Positions 24,551 to 32,394 of a DNA stretch of 64,000 bases are shown piece by piece (the stretch's first letter is position 1; each line of letters starts with the position of its first letter). The notes under the pieces are model-generated. The model saw nothing but the letters and a program-made list of their open reading frames with translations, was not told the origin of the DNA and made no database searches. The position numbers and the translations under genes are program-made. Origin of the DNA: Paenibacillus sp. JDR-2 (GTDB lineage Bacteria > Bacillota > Bacilli > Paenibacillales > Paenibacillaceae); NCBI RefSeq assembly GCF_000023585.1, contig NC_012914.1, positions 3,502,001-3,566,000 on the forward strand, given 5' to 3'.

Positions 24551-24759
24551 ACTGGGATATTGGACTGATGGTATTTCTGGCGGTTGTTCTTGTGACGGAA
24601 ATTCCAAAAATAGTAAAGTTCAAATCCGCGCGGGATATGACAGCCTTTCTCCTTGTATGGGGATTAGCTACTGTGGCTTTGATAGCCAATTGGCTGGAAT
24701 GGCCTTATCTTCGGCCCCTAGATTGGGTGAAAGCTGTAACCGGACTTTTAACAGGTTGA
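24547..24759 (+). CDS. small two-helix membrane protein of the germination operon (D-type subunit)
   Basis: A 70-residue protein with two predicted membrane helices (GLMVFLAVVLVTEI and TAFLLVWGLATVALIANWL), separated by a short basic loop KIVKFKSARD. Small two-helix D subunits are known from some Bacillus germinant-receptor operons and modulate germination. Here it sits between the C and B genes, overlapping the C gene by ATGA and preceding B by about 20 bp. The assignment rests on size, topology and position rather than a motif. Confidence 0.72.
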   Translation: MNWDIGLMVFLAVVLVTEIPKIVKFKSARDMTAFLLVWGLATVALIANWLEWPYLRPLDWVKAVTGLLTG

Positions 24760-24780
24760 TGAGAAAGGGGAACGCACTTG

Positions 24781-25890
24781 GTGATGCAAGACAAACAAGC
24801 ACAAATCGATACGAAGCAGTTCTTTATATTTGCCTTTTGCCTGACGATTGGTACATCCATTCTGGTCACGCCTGCCGGGATCGCGCATATAGCCAGGGAA
24901 GATGCATGGATTGCTTCGTTGATTAGTCTCATCATTAACGCGGGTATGGTTATTCTCTATATCGCTCTTTGCCGCCTTTATCCCGGCCAAACGCTGTTCG
25001 AGATCCTTGAGAGCGTCTTTGGCAAATGGCTGGGGAAGGGAATAACACTGCTCTATTTATTTTATTTTCTTGTATTATCCGGAACCTTGTTAGGGAATCT
25101 TGGTTTCTTCCTAACCAGTGAAATGATGCCGGAAACGCCGATAGAGGCTATCGAAATGTTATTCCTGTTTGCAGCGGTTATGAGTGCGCGCTTAGGGGTT
25201 GTGGTGCTGGCGAGAGTCAGCGAGCTCCTGTTTCCGTGGGTATTCTTCCTGTATCTTATCCTGATTCTTTCTCTTACTCCCCAGATTCAGTGGGAGCATA
25301 TCCAGCCTGTGCTGGAGGAAGGCATGATGCCTGCGCTTAAGGCTGGCGGACATAACTCCATGTTTCAAGAGCTTGTTGTCTTAATGATGTTTTATCCGTT
25401 GATAAACACGAATAAAGGCAGCTGGAAGCCTTACCTTACCGGATCACTGGCAGGCAACCTTGCTCTATTTCTCATTGTGCTCCTAAGCATCCTGGTGCTT
25501 GGAATCGAACAAACGGAGAACAGCACCTTTCCGGCTTTTGAACTGGCCAAAGATATTAACGTAGGCAATTTTTTTCAAAGGGTAGAGGGCATTTTGATTA
25601 CGATTTGGATTTTAACCTTCTTTATCAAAATTTCGTTGCTGTTCCATTCGACTTTAAGCGGCCTGCGTACCGTATTCGGAATGAAGGATCCCAGTCATCT
25701 GATTCTGCCGCTTGCCGTCATTTTCATCATAATCGCTTGGAATACCTATATTAATACCGTTTATGTCGGCGAAATTATTCAGAAGGTATGGGGGAAAGCC
25801 TCGTCTTTTTATTTAATTATTGTTCCGGTTCTGCTTTTAGGTCTTGGATTTGTGCGACAAAAATGGAAAACAGCGCACCAATCCTCTTAA
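24781..25890 (+). CDS. GerAB/GerKB family permease-like subunit (operon 2)
   Basis: B subunit, about 369 residues with ten membrane helices (first: FFIFAFCLTIGTSILVTPAGI). Conserved features include REDAWIASLISLIIN after helix 1 and NTNKGSWKPYLTGSLAGN. The start is uncertain: TTG 24778, GTG 24781 and ATG 24784 are consecutive in-frame codons after AAAGGGG; GTG is used here. Last gene of the A-C-D-B operon; the order suggests an older rearrangement compared with operon 1. Confidence 0.92.
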   Translation: MMQDKQAQIDTKQFFIFAFCLTIGTSILVTPAGIAHIAREDAWIASLISLIINAGMVILYIALCRLYPGQTLFEILESVFGKWLGKGITLLYLFYFLVLSGTLLGNLGFFLTSEMMPETPIEAIEMLFLFAAVMSARLGVVVLARVSELLFPWVFFLYLILILSLTPQIQWEHIQPVLEEGMMPALKAGGHNSMFQELVVLMMFYPLINTNKGSWKPYLTGSLAGNLALFLIVLLSILVLGIEQTENSTFPAFELAKDINVGNFFQRVEGILITIWILTFFIKISLLFHSTLSGLRTVFGMKDPSHLILPLAVIFIIIAWNTYINTVYVGEIIQKVWGKASSFYLIIVPVLLLGLGFVRQKWKTAHQSS

Positions 25891-25947
25891 ACGGATCGTA
25901 AAACAGAAAAAATGCGGTGGTTTTTGAAAAAACCGCACAAATCATGA

Positions 25948-25976
25948 TTCACAAGCCGTGTCGAAGATACTATACT
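25948..25976 (+). promoter_or_regulatory. sigma-A promoter of the siderophore-binding lipoprotein gene
   Basis: TTCACA (25948-25953), 17-nt spacer and TATACT (25971-25976). The Fur box lies directly downstream, over the predicted start. Confidence 0.7.
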
Positions 25977-25984
25977 TGTTCCTA

Positions 25985-26003
25985 GATAATGATAATCAAT
26001 TTC
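25985..26003. promoter_or_regulatory. Fur box
   Basis: GATAATGATAATCAATTTC matches the 19-bp Fur consensus (GATAATGATAATCATTATC) at 16 of 19 positions and overlaps the expected transcription start. Confidence 0.85.
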
Positions 26004-26024
26004 ATTTATAGGAGTCAGTCGAAC

Positions 26025-27002
26025 ATGAAAAAAATGACGCGCTTTACACAATCGGCAATTATTCTAATGTTAATTGCCCTCTTGGCCGCATGCGGCAGCA
26101 ACAATAACGGAAATGCGGAGTCAACCACGCCTTCGGCCAATGCTTCATCGGCGAGTTCGTCCGAAGAGCCTGCTGACGATAACGCAGTACGTACTTTGAA
26201 GGATGCAATGGGGCATGAAGTGAAAGTGCCTGCCCATCCGAAAAAGGTGCTTGCGCCGTTTCTGGAAGACCCGCTTACCGCACTAGGCTTAAAGCCAGCG
26301 GCACAATGGGGTGCTGCCGGCGTACCGCAGCAATATTTGCAGGATCAGCTTAATGACGTTCCTGTCTTGAATATGGAGGGCGGGATGAAGCCGGAGGAGG
26401 CTCTGTCCTACAGCCCTGATCTTATCATCTTCCTGGCGCCGACTTATCTGGCGGACGGAAGCTACGAGCAATTTGCAAAAATTGCTCCAACCTATGTCTT
26501 GTCCGACAACGAAGCGGACTGGCGGGGAAATCTAGAGAAGCTAGGCGCGCTGCTCAATGAAGAAGAAGCCGTAAAGACGGCACTTGAGAAGTTTGACAAG
26601 AAGGTAGAGGATGCGAAGGCACAGTTAGGCGCTATTCCTGCCGAGAAAACAGCTGTCCTGCTGCAAGCGGACGGAGAGAAGGGCTTTAAGCTGTTTGGAC
26701 CAAACTTCTATGGGGGCGAGACGCTCTACAAAACGCTTGGATTCAAGCAGCCTGCCTTTGTAACGGGCGATTACGATACGTTCTCGATTGAGAAGCTTGC
26801 GGATTTGAAGGACGTTGATTATATCTTCGTCATCTCGGGTCCGGGACGCGGCAAGCCTCCTGCAGACAATTCATTGTGGAAGTCTTTACAGGCGGTCCAG
26901 AACAACCAAGTATTCGATGCGGATTCCGGCCATTGGTTTAACGCCAATATTATCGCTAACGGACTCATCATTGACGATGTATTAAAGGTTATCCATGATT
27001 AA
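26025..27002 (+). CDS. iron-siderophore ABC transporter substrate-binding lipoprotein
   Basis: A 325-residue helical-backbone metal receptor (FecB/FeuA type) anchored by a lipid at the membrane surface. The lipobox is LIALLAACGSN, followed by a Ser/Thr-rich linker. The body has the family pattern TLKDAMGHEVKVPAHPKKVLA at the start, EEALSYSPDLIIFLAPTY in lobe 1 and SGPGRGKPPADNSLWKSLQAV in lobe 2. The ATG at 26025 has ATAGGAG at 9 nt. A Fur box overlaps the promoter. No permease or ATPase gene is adjacent, so it must use a system encoded elsewhere. The stop overlaps the start of the regulator gene. Confidence 0.93.
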   Translation: MKKMTRFTQSAIILMLIALLAACGSNNNGNAESTTPSANASSASSSEEPADDNAVRTLKDAMGHEVKVPAHPKKVLAPFLEDPLTALGLKPAAQWGAAGVPQQYLQDQLNDVPVLNMEGGMKPEEALSYSPDLIIFLAPTYLADGSYEQFAKIAPTYVLSDNEADWRGNLEKLGALLNEEEAVKTALEKFDKKVEDAKAQLGAIPAEKTAVLLQADGEKGFKLFGPNFYGGETLYKTLGFKQPAFVTGDYDTFSIEKLADLKDVDYIFVISGPGRGKPPADNSLWKSLQAVQNNQVFDADSGHWFNANIIANGLIIDDVLKVIHD

Positions 27003-28644
27003 TAAAAGAACCGGTCCTGGCCAGCAATCAATGATTGCGGCCAGGCTTTGTTATCGGCTGTTGAATATACAGGTGCTTCGGGATGATCCGCAAGCGCCTG
27101 TTTCCGATCGTTCCTTTATCAAGACGGATTCCCAATTGCTACTCCTGTCAAATTCAAGTGACGGACGACTAATTATAGACGGGCGGCTGCACCTTCTGAA
27201 GCCGGGCTGGATGTATGTCTGTGCGCCTGGACAATTAATCGAATGGACCAATTATGTCGGTCAGCCGCTGGAGCTGTTAATGCTTGAATTCCTTTCTCTT
27301 GAACGGACGACAGTATCCAAGGAACCTCAAGACCCCTCCCTGGCATCCGGCTCAGAGCCGCTTTTCCCGTTCCTGAGCGAGCCTGTAATATCTCCCGCCG
27401 TAGTGTCCGGTCAGCTATACGATACGATCCGGGATAGCTGGAAACAGGGTACGGCATCGGCTTGGCTTCGTTCTGAAGCGGGGATGCTCGAGCTGCTTAG
27501 TCTTGTGTTATCCCATCAGGAGCGGCAGACGGAAATGGCGCTAGAGATGGCGCGGCTAGAGCTTGAACGGCACTATACGAGCGAAATTGCCATTGACTCG
27601 CTGGCGCGTATTGCTGGACATAGCCGCTTTCACTTCATGAGGTTGTTCAAGGAGCGTTATGGCAAAGGGGTAGCCGAGTATAGAACGGAGCTTAGGCTTC
27701 GGGAAGCTAAGCGTCTCATGAGCGAAGAGAATTTGACGCTTGCCGAAATCGTTGAGCGGATTGGCTACAAGAACGAAAGCTATTTCAGCAGCTTGTTCAA
27801 GAAGCACACGGGTTTCGCACCGGTTGTTTACCAGCGGAACCGGCAGCAGAGGATCGCCGCGTATAGCTGGATTAACTTCGGGCAGCTGTTAGCGCTGCAG
27901 ATGATTCCGATTGCAGCGCCGCTCGATCAATATTGGACCGACCGCTATCGGAATAGATACGATTTTGAAGTGATAACACCGCTTAGCCATCACTATGAAT
28001 TTAATCTTAATGCCCTTCGTCAAGCTGATCCCGACCGAATTGTGGCGATTGAAGAATTTATCCCTCCGGAAGAACAAGATAAGCTAAGAGCGCTGGCACC
28101 TGTCTTATTTCTTAGCTGGAAGGATAATTGGCGCTCTCATCTGACGAAATTGGCCCGGTTCTTGAACCGTGAAGAGGATGCCGAGGCATGGCTGAGAAGG
28201 TACGATCGGGATGTTATCGCCGTCAAAAATAAAATAGCTCCGCAACTAGGCCGGAAAACGGTTCTTGTGCTTGCAGTCGGAAACAGCCAATTATCGGTAT
28301 GGGGTTATTTAGCGGGCACTGTTCTCTACGATGATCTGGAGCTGGGTATGCCAGAGGCTGTACGGGATATTGAATGGCTCAAGCAGGTAACGTCTTCCGA
28401 GTTATCAGGCTTCCAGGCTGACCGGATTCTTGTTCATATTGAACGGACCAAGGCTGCGGAGGAGCGATGGGCGTTGCTTTCCCGAAGCCAGGACTGGCAT
28501 TCGCTGCCGGCAGTACAGGCCGGAGCTATTCATATCGTGTTCGGATACGGATGCTTTGAGGGACCATGGAATGAGTATGCGGCCGAACCTATAGGACGAT
28601 TGCTGAATGATATACCTGGGCTGTTTGGTCTTGCGGAGGGTTAG
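26995..28644 (+). CDS. AraC regulator fused to a siderophore-binding domain (Btr-like)
   Basis: A 549-residue regulator combining an N-terminal cupin-like region (to about residue 150), an AraC helix-turn-helix pair at about 180-282 (IDSLARIAGHSRFHFMRLF and EIVERIGYKNESYFSSLF) and a C-terminal TroA-like ligand domain (from about 295; ALRQADPDRIVAIEEF). This is the layout of Btr of B. subtilis, which binds the iron-siderophore in the cytosol and activates its uptake genes. It overlaps the binding-protein gene by 8 nt, so both are made under Fur control. An internal ATG at 27031 has no ribosome site. Confidence 0.9.
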   Translation: MINKRTGPGQQSMIAARLCYRLLNIQVLRDDPQAPVSDRSFIKTDSQLLLLSNSSDGRLIIDGRLHLLKPGWMYVCAPGQLIEWTNYVGQPLELLMLEFLSLERTTVSKEPQDPSLASGSEPLFPFLSEPVISPAVVSGQLYDTIRDSWKQGTASAWLRSEAGMLELLSLVLSHQERQTEMALEMARLELERHYTSEIAIDSLARIAGHSRFHFMRLFKERYGKGVAEYRTELRLREAKRLMSEENLTLAEIVERIGYKNESYFSSLFKKHTGFAPVVYQRNRQQRIAAYSWINFGQLLALQMIPIAAPLDQYWTDRYRNRYDFEVITPLSHHYEFNLNALRQADPDRIVAIEEFIPPEEQDKLRALAPVLFLSWKDNWRSHLTKLARFLNREEDAEAWLRRYDRDVIAVKNKIAPQLGRKTVLVLAVGNSQLSVWGYLAGTVLYDDLELGMPEAVRDIEWLKQVTSSELSGFQADRILVHIERTKAAEERWALLSRSQDWHSLPAVQAGAIHIVFGYGCFEGPWNEYAAEPIGRLLNDIPGLFGLAEG

Positions 28645-28664
28645 GATCAGGTACGGGGACCCTA

Positions 28665-28693
28665 TTAGAAAACCATACTCCATATGGTATAAT
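28665..28693 (+). promoter_or_regulatory. promoter of the DUF4062 gene pair
   Basis: TTAGAA (28665-28670), 17-nt spacer and TATAAT (28688-28693) with a TGn extension just before it. The perfect extended -10 suggests steady expression. Confidence 0.7.
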
Positions 28694-28733
28694 AGAGGAA
28701 TATTTCCTATCTTAACGAGGAGCCCATGAACTG

Positions 28734-29918
28734 ATGCCAAATCTTACAAAGCTATTTATCAGCTCCGTTGCTCAGGATGCATTGACGCCGCTAAGAAACC
28801 GGACATTCGAGGAATTTACCTTGCTGGGCCATCAGCCGGAGATGTATGAGCGAACATTCGGGCCTTGGCCGATGGATGTAAGCGGGGTAGAGCACTGTTT
28901 GAACAAGGTCAGGGAATCCGATATTTTTTGCCTGTTTCTCTATAATAAAGGCGGCAGCATGACCGACACGGGCTACACGGTCACACATCGGGAATTCTTG
29001 ACGGCTCTTAACGCAGGAAAAACATTGTTTCTCTATGCGGAGCCTACCGTAACGAAGAAATATTTTATGTCCGTTCGCCGGGCTATGTATAACTTTATTG
29101 AGCGATACAAGCAAAGTCATCGCAGAGAGCCGTCCAATCGCGAGCTAATGGATCATCTCGAGCTGACCGCGGAAGCTCAGCCCTCCGAAATTCCGAGCAA
29201 ATACGAAATCGATCTGTATATTTGGGTCATGCTCTATGACATTATCGACAGACATGGCAACTATCTGCTAGATATGCCGATTGGGGTAGGTATCGATTGG
29301 AAGCCTGTACTTAGCGATATTCTAAGAGAAGGGGCTTCTTACTTTCCAAAAAAAGCGGAATACATGGAAAGTATAGATACCCTTGCGGCGTTAGTGGAGT
29401 TCTCCGAATTTGTTCAGAAGGTTGTTAAGGACCATCTGATAATCCGGGAGCTGTCACAGCTAAGGCTGTTATTGGCACGTCTTCAAGGCACTATCAAAGG
29501 GGCGGAGATCAAGCAGCTCCGTATCCATGACCTTACGCTTGGCAAGCTTCGAAACTGTGCGGCGATCTGTCTGTTTCGGCACAACAATGACGTATTGTCC
29601 TGCATTGAGGCGGCAGGGGATACGGCCGGCGGCTATTCGTTTCATGTGAGCGACCCTAACTCTTACGTATCTTTTACATACAACACAAGAGACGAAGGAG
29701 AGCCGGTATTGTTCTATACGGAGGCCAAACGTACGTTTTACCTGTTGTATAAGCTGGGAGAGTACGTGATCTCTTATCATTTTCCCGAAGAAACAAAATG
29801 GAACCAAAATATGTACGTGGACTACACGGATGATATAAAAAATGGTATACTGATGGCATCTTCCAACGTTATGATTTTTGATTTCATCCATTCCGCATTA
29901 AGGGGGTTGCAGAAATGA
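28734..29918 (+). CDS. DUF4062 domain protein
   Basis: A 394-residue protein with an N-terminal DUF4062 domain (about residues 4-105): KLFISSVAQDALTPLRNRTF, then MYERTFGPWPMD, ESDIFCLFLYNKGGS and VTHREFLTALNAGKTLFLY. DUF4062 is TIR-like and common at the front of NLR-type or other defence proteins. The remaining 290 residues contain a helical region (VRRAMYNFIERYKQSHRREPSNREL) and a beta-rich tail; I recognise no known effector domain there. GAGGAG lies 11 nt before the ATG. It overlaps the next small gene by ATGA, so the two proteins are made together. Function unknown; defence is an inference from the domain family. Confidence 0.78.
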   Translation: MPNLTKLFISSVAQDALTPLRNRTFEEFTLLGHQPEMYERTFGPWPMDVSGVEHCLNKVRESDIFCLFLYNKGGSMTDTGYTVTHREFLTALNAGKTLFLYAEPTVTKKYFMSVRRAMYNFIERYKQSHRREPSNRELMDHLELTAEAQPSEIPSKYEIDLYIWVMLYDIIDRHGNYLLDMPIGVGIDWKPVLSDILREGASYFPKKAEYMESIDTLAALVEFSEFVQKVVKDHLIIRELSQLRLLLARLQGTIKGAEIKQLRIHDLTLGKLRNCAAICLFRHNNDVLSCIEAAGDTAGGYSFHVSDPNSYVSFTYNTRDEGEPVLFYTEAKRTFYLLYKLGEYVISYHFPEETKWNQNMYVDYTDDIKNGILMASSNVMIFDFIHSALRGLQK

Positions 29919-30190
29919 GCTTGAACAAAATTAAGATGCGACGGGTTCAGAACACGGACCATCCCAAATATTCGATTCATCCTGATTTTAACCCTGCAAC
30001 CAAGGTCGTAATCGTCAACAAGGGGATTACGATTGGCTTAACGGGACGCAAATTGCCTGAGCTGCCTAAGGATTCCGTTTTGTTTGTCGATACGAATCGT
30101 ACAGACACGTACACTTCCCGCAACAAGCTGCAGCGGATGAAAGAACTTAACCAATCCTTAAAGAGCTCAATCCTCGTATCGGAGGCATAA
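29915..30190 (+). CDS. small basic protein coupled to the DUF4062 gene
   Basis: Not recognised. A 91-residue basic protein (MSLNKIKMRRVQNTDHPKYS at the start), with a short hydrophobic strand KVVIVNKGITIGLTG and a Lys/Arg/Asn-rich C-terminus. It overlaps the DUF4062 gene by 4 nt and a terminator follows, so the pair is a closed two-gene operon. It could be a partner, adaptor or inhibitor of the larger protein. Confidence 0.65.
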   Translation: MSLNKIKMRRVQNTDHPKYSIHPDFNPATKVVIVNKGITIGLTGRKLPELPKDSVLFVDTNRTDTYTSRNKLQRMKELNQSLKSSILVSEA

Positions 30191-30206
30191 TAGAAAATTT
30201 AACTAG

Positions 30207-30230
30207 GACCCGCAGCTAGCGGGTCTTTTG
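30207..30230 (+). terminator. Rho-independent terminator of the DUF4062 operon
   Basis: GACCCGC (30207-30213) and GCGGGTC (30219-30225) with a 5-nt loop, followed by TTTTG. Confidence 0.8.
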
Positions 30231-30275
30231 TGTAAATATCGGGTAATAACATTCTGAACAAGGAGGCGGCTTACC

Positions 30276-32204
30276 GTGGAAGAAGTGAATTTTAATCAAC
30301 AGAACATGTTCGCGCATGTTTTTAACTATGCTCCGATTGGAATCGCATTGATCTCACTCGACCGAAGGTGGATTGACGTTAATCCGGCTGCATGCCAGAT
30401 CCTCGGACATAAAAGGTCGGAGCTGATGACGCTTGATCCGGCCGAGCTGATTTTCTCATCCAGACGCGAGAACCTGAGCAGAAAGTTCAAGCAGCTGTTG
30501 GAAGGAAAAATCCCGACCTTAAATCTGGAAAAAAGATATCTGCTGAAAGACGGCGCTATCGTATGGGTGTCCCTGCACATCTCCTTAGTTAGAGACGGTT
30601 CGGACGGGCAGCCTTGGTATTATATCGCCCAAATCGTTGATATTACCGCAACCAAGATGAGCGAGCAGAAGCTGCAGGAATCGGTAGAGCGATATACGTC
30701 ACTTAAGAAATACAATCACGATACGATCATATCCTTCGACCTGCAGGGCAAGATTATCGGCGGAAACGTGATGGCGGAGAAGTTGACCGGGCGGCTGGTA
30801 TCGGAATTAATCGGGACAAGCATTGCCAGCGTTATTGGGGAAGACAAGCTGGCGCGCATACTGGCCGATAATGAACCGTATACCGAAATTGAAAGCTCCA
30901 TTAACGATGTCCTGCATGTAGACGGTTCTTATGTAGAAGTTCTGGTTACGATCGCGCCTATTATCGTAAATAATCGAAGCATCGGCTTCTATTTGCTGAT
31001 CAAAGACATTACGGAACAGAAAAAGCTGCTGATCGAAAAAGAAACGGCCGTGCGTACAAATGAGGTGAAGAGCGAATTTATGGCAATGATGAGCCACGAA
31101 ATCCGCACTCCGATGAACGGGGTAATCGGTATGACCGATTTGCTTCTTGATACGCCGCTGGATGAAGAGCAGAAGGAATACGTAACAATTATACGTAAGA
31201 GCGGGGAAACGCTGCTTGGCATTATTAACGATATTCTCGATTTCTCTAAAGTGGAATCCGGCAATGCGGAATTGACGGAGGAGCCTTTTAATCTAAATAC
31301 GGCAATTGCGGAAACCTTTGATACCTTAATGCCCAAGGCAATGGAGAAAAATCTGGAGTTCAAGGTATGCATCAGTCCGGGAATTCCGCAAAATATTATT
31401 GGCGATTCACTCAAGATCCGTCAGATTATGCTGAACTTGATCGGCAATGCCATCAAATTTACGCCAAGAGGTTCTATCGGCGTCTCCATAGACAAAGCCG
31501 AGGCCGAAGGCGCGAATGTCAGACTTCATTTTGCCGTAAAGGATACGGGGATAGGAGTTCCGGAGGACAAAGTGCCTTATTTGTTTGAGCCGTTCTATCA
31601 AGCGGATCATTTTATGGTGAGGCAGGAGGGCGGAACCGGTCTAGGACTTGCCATTACGCGTAAGCTGGTTCAATTAATGGACGGCCAGATTTACTGCGAG
31701 CCCAATCCTGGCGGAGGAACGATATTCCGGTTCCATATTTTGATCCAAGCCGAGCTGCTGACGTCAATTCCAGTACATGAATCCATTACGGAAAAAGCGC
31801 CGCAGCCGGAGGAGGAACTCTCCATTCTGATCGCGGAAGATAACGAGGTTAACCGTCTGGTGTTGATCCGTATGCTGGAAAAGCTTGGCTATCGTCCAAA
31901 AGCGGTATCCAACGGTGCCGAAGTTGTGGAAGAGGTTCGCAGGAAGAAATACGATATTGTATTTATGGATATACAGATGCCGGTTATGAATGGAATGGAA
32001 GCATCGAAAATTCTACGCAAGACCATTGAACCGGGTAATCTGCCTTACATCGTTGCCGTCACGGCAAACGCGCTGGTTGGCGACCGGGAGCGGTATATGA
32101 GTGCGGGTATGAACGAATATATCAGCAAGCCCCTGCACAGCTCGGCTGTTCTTACCGTGATTCAGAAATGCTTAGAAGGTAAGCGAAGGAAAATAACGAG
32201 TTAA
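30276..32204 (+). CDS. hybrid sensor histidine kinase/response regulator, cytosolic, with two PAS domains
   Basis: A 642-residue signalling protein without membrane helices. Order: PAS 1 (about 8-128, FNYAPIGIALISLDRRW and a PAC segment IAQIVDITATK), PAS 2 (about 140-255), HisKA with H274 in MMSHEIRTPMNG, HATPase with N box MLNLIGNAIKFTP, G1 DTGIGVPEDK and G2 GGTGLGLAI, and a C-terminal receiver with phospho-acceptor D565 in VFMDIQMPVMNG and the conserved Lys in YISKPL. The start is GTG with AAGGAGG upstream. Signal and output partner are unknown; an orphan hybrid kinase usually passes phosphate to an unlinked Hpt or regulator. Confidence 0.93.
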   Translation: MEEVNFNQQNMFAHVFNYAPIGIALISLDRRWIDVNPAACQILGHKRSELMTLDPAELIFSSRRENLSRKFKQLLEGKIPTLNLEKRYLLKDGAIVWVSLHISLVRDGSDGQPWYYIAQIVDITATKMSEQKLQESVERYTSLKKYNHDTIISFDLQGKIIGGNVMAEKLTGRLVSELIGTSIASVIGEDKLARILADNEPYTEIESSINDVLHVDGSYVEVLVTIAPIIVNNRSIGFYLLIKDITEQKKLLIEKETAVRTNEVKSEFMAMMSHEIRTPMNGVIGMTDLLLDTPLDEEQKEYVTIIRKSGETLLGIINDILDFSKVESGNAELTEEPFNLNTAIAETFDTLMPKAMEKNLEFKVCISPGIPQNIIGDSLKIRQIMLNLIGNAIKFTPRGSIGVSIDKAEAEGANVRLHFAVKDTGIGVPEDKVPYLFEPFYQADHFMVRQEGGTGLGLAITRKLVQLMDGQIYCEPNPGGGTIFRFHILIQAELLTSIPVHESITEKAPQPEEELSILIAEDNEVNRLVLIRMLEKLGYRPKAVSNGAEVVEEVRRKKYDIVFMDIQMPVMNGMEASKILRKTIEPGNLPYIVAVTANALVGDRERYMSAGMNEYISKPLHSSAVLTVIQKCLEGKRRKITS

Positions 32205-32221
32205 CTCTATAGTAAATAATA

Positions 32222-32245
32222 AGCCGCGCAGGAGCGCGGTTTTTT
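32222..32245 (+). terminator. Rho-independent terminator after the hybrid kinase gene
   Basis: CCGCGC (32224-32229) and GCGCGG (32234-32239) with a 4-nt loop and six T residues. Confidence 0.85.
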
Positions 32246-32394
32246 GCTGCTTCTTTTAGGTGAGAGAGCATTGTTGTGCGTAACGCTTATGTAAATCTGC
32301 AATGAAAACGTTACTAATTTGTGCGGTATTTTGGGCAGACTGGTTGTGCTATAGTTGTCGCATTCGAACAGATAGGTATGGAGGATGTGTAACG

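Noticed and set aside
22494..24607. Long minus-strand open frames (226 and 314 codons) opposite operon 2
   Set aside because: They lie fully antisense to the well-supported GerA and GerC genes, with no ribosome site and no recognisable domain.
25912..25938. Hairpin TGCGGT..ACCGCA after germination operon 2
   Set aside because: Stem is interrupted and there is no T-tract after it, so I did not call a terminator.
28726..28734. Start-stop mini-frame ATGAACTGATG before the DUF4062 gene
   Set aside because: Two codons long; the ribosome site fits the real start at 28734 and there is no further sign of upstream-frame regulation.
32286..32300. TTATGTAAATC, similar to the XerD arm
   Set aside because: No second arm at a 6-bp distance; the adjacent bases do not form a dyad.
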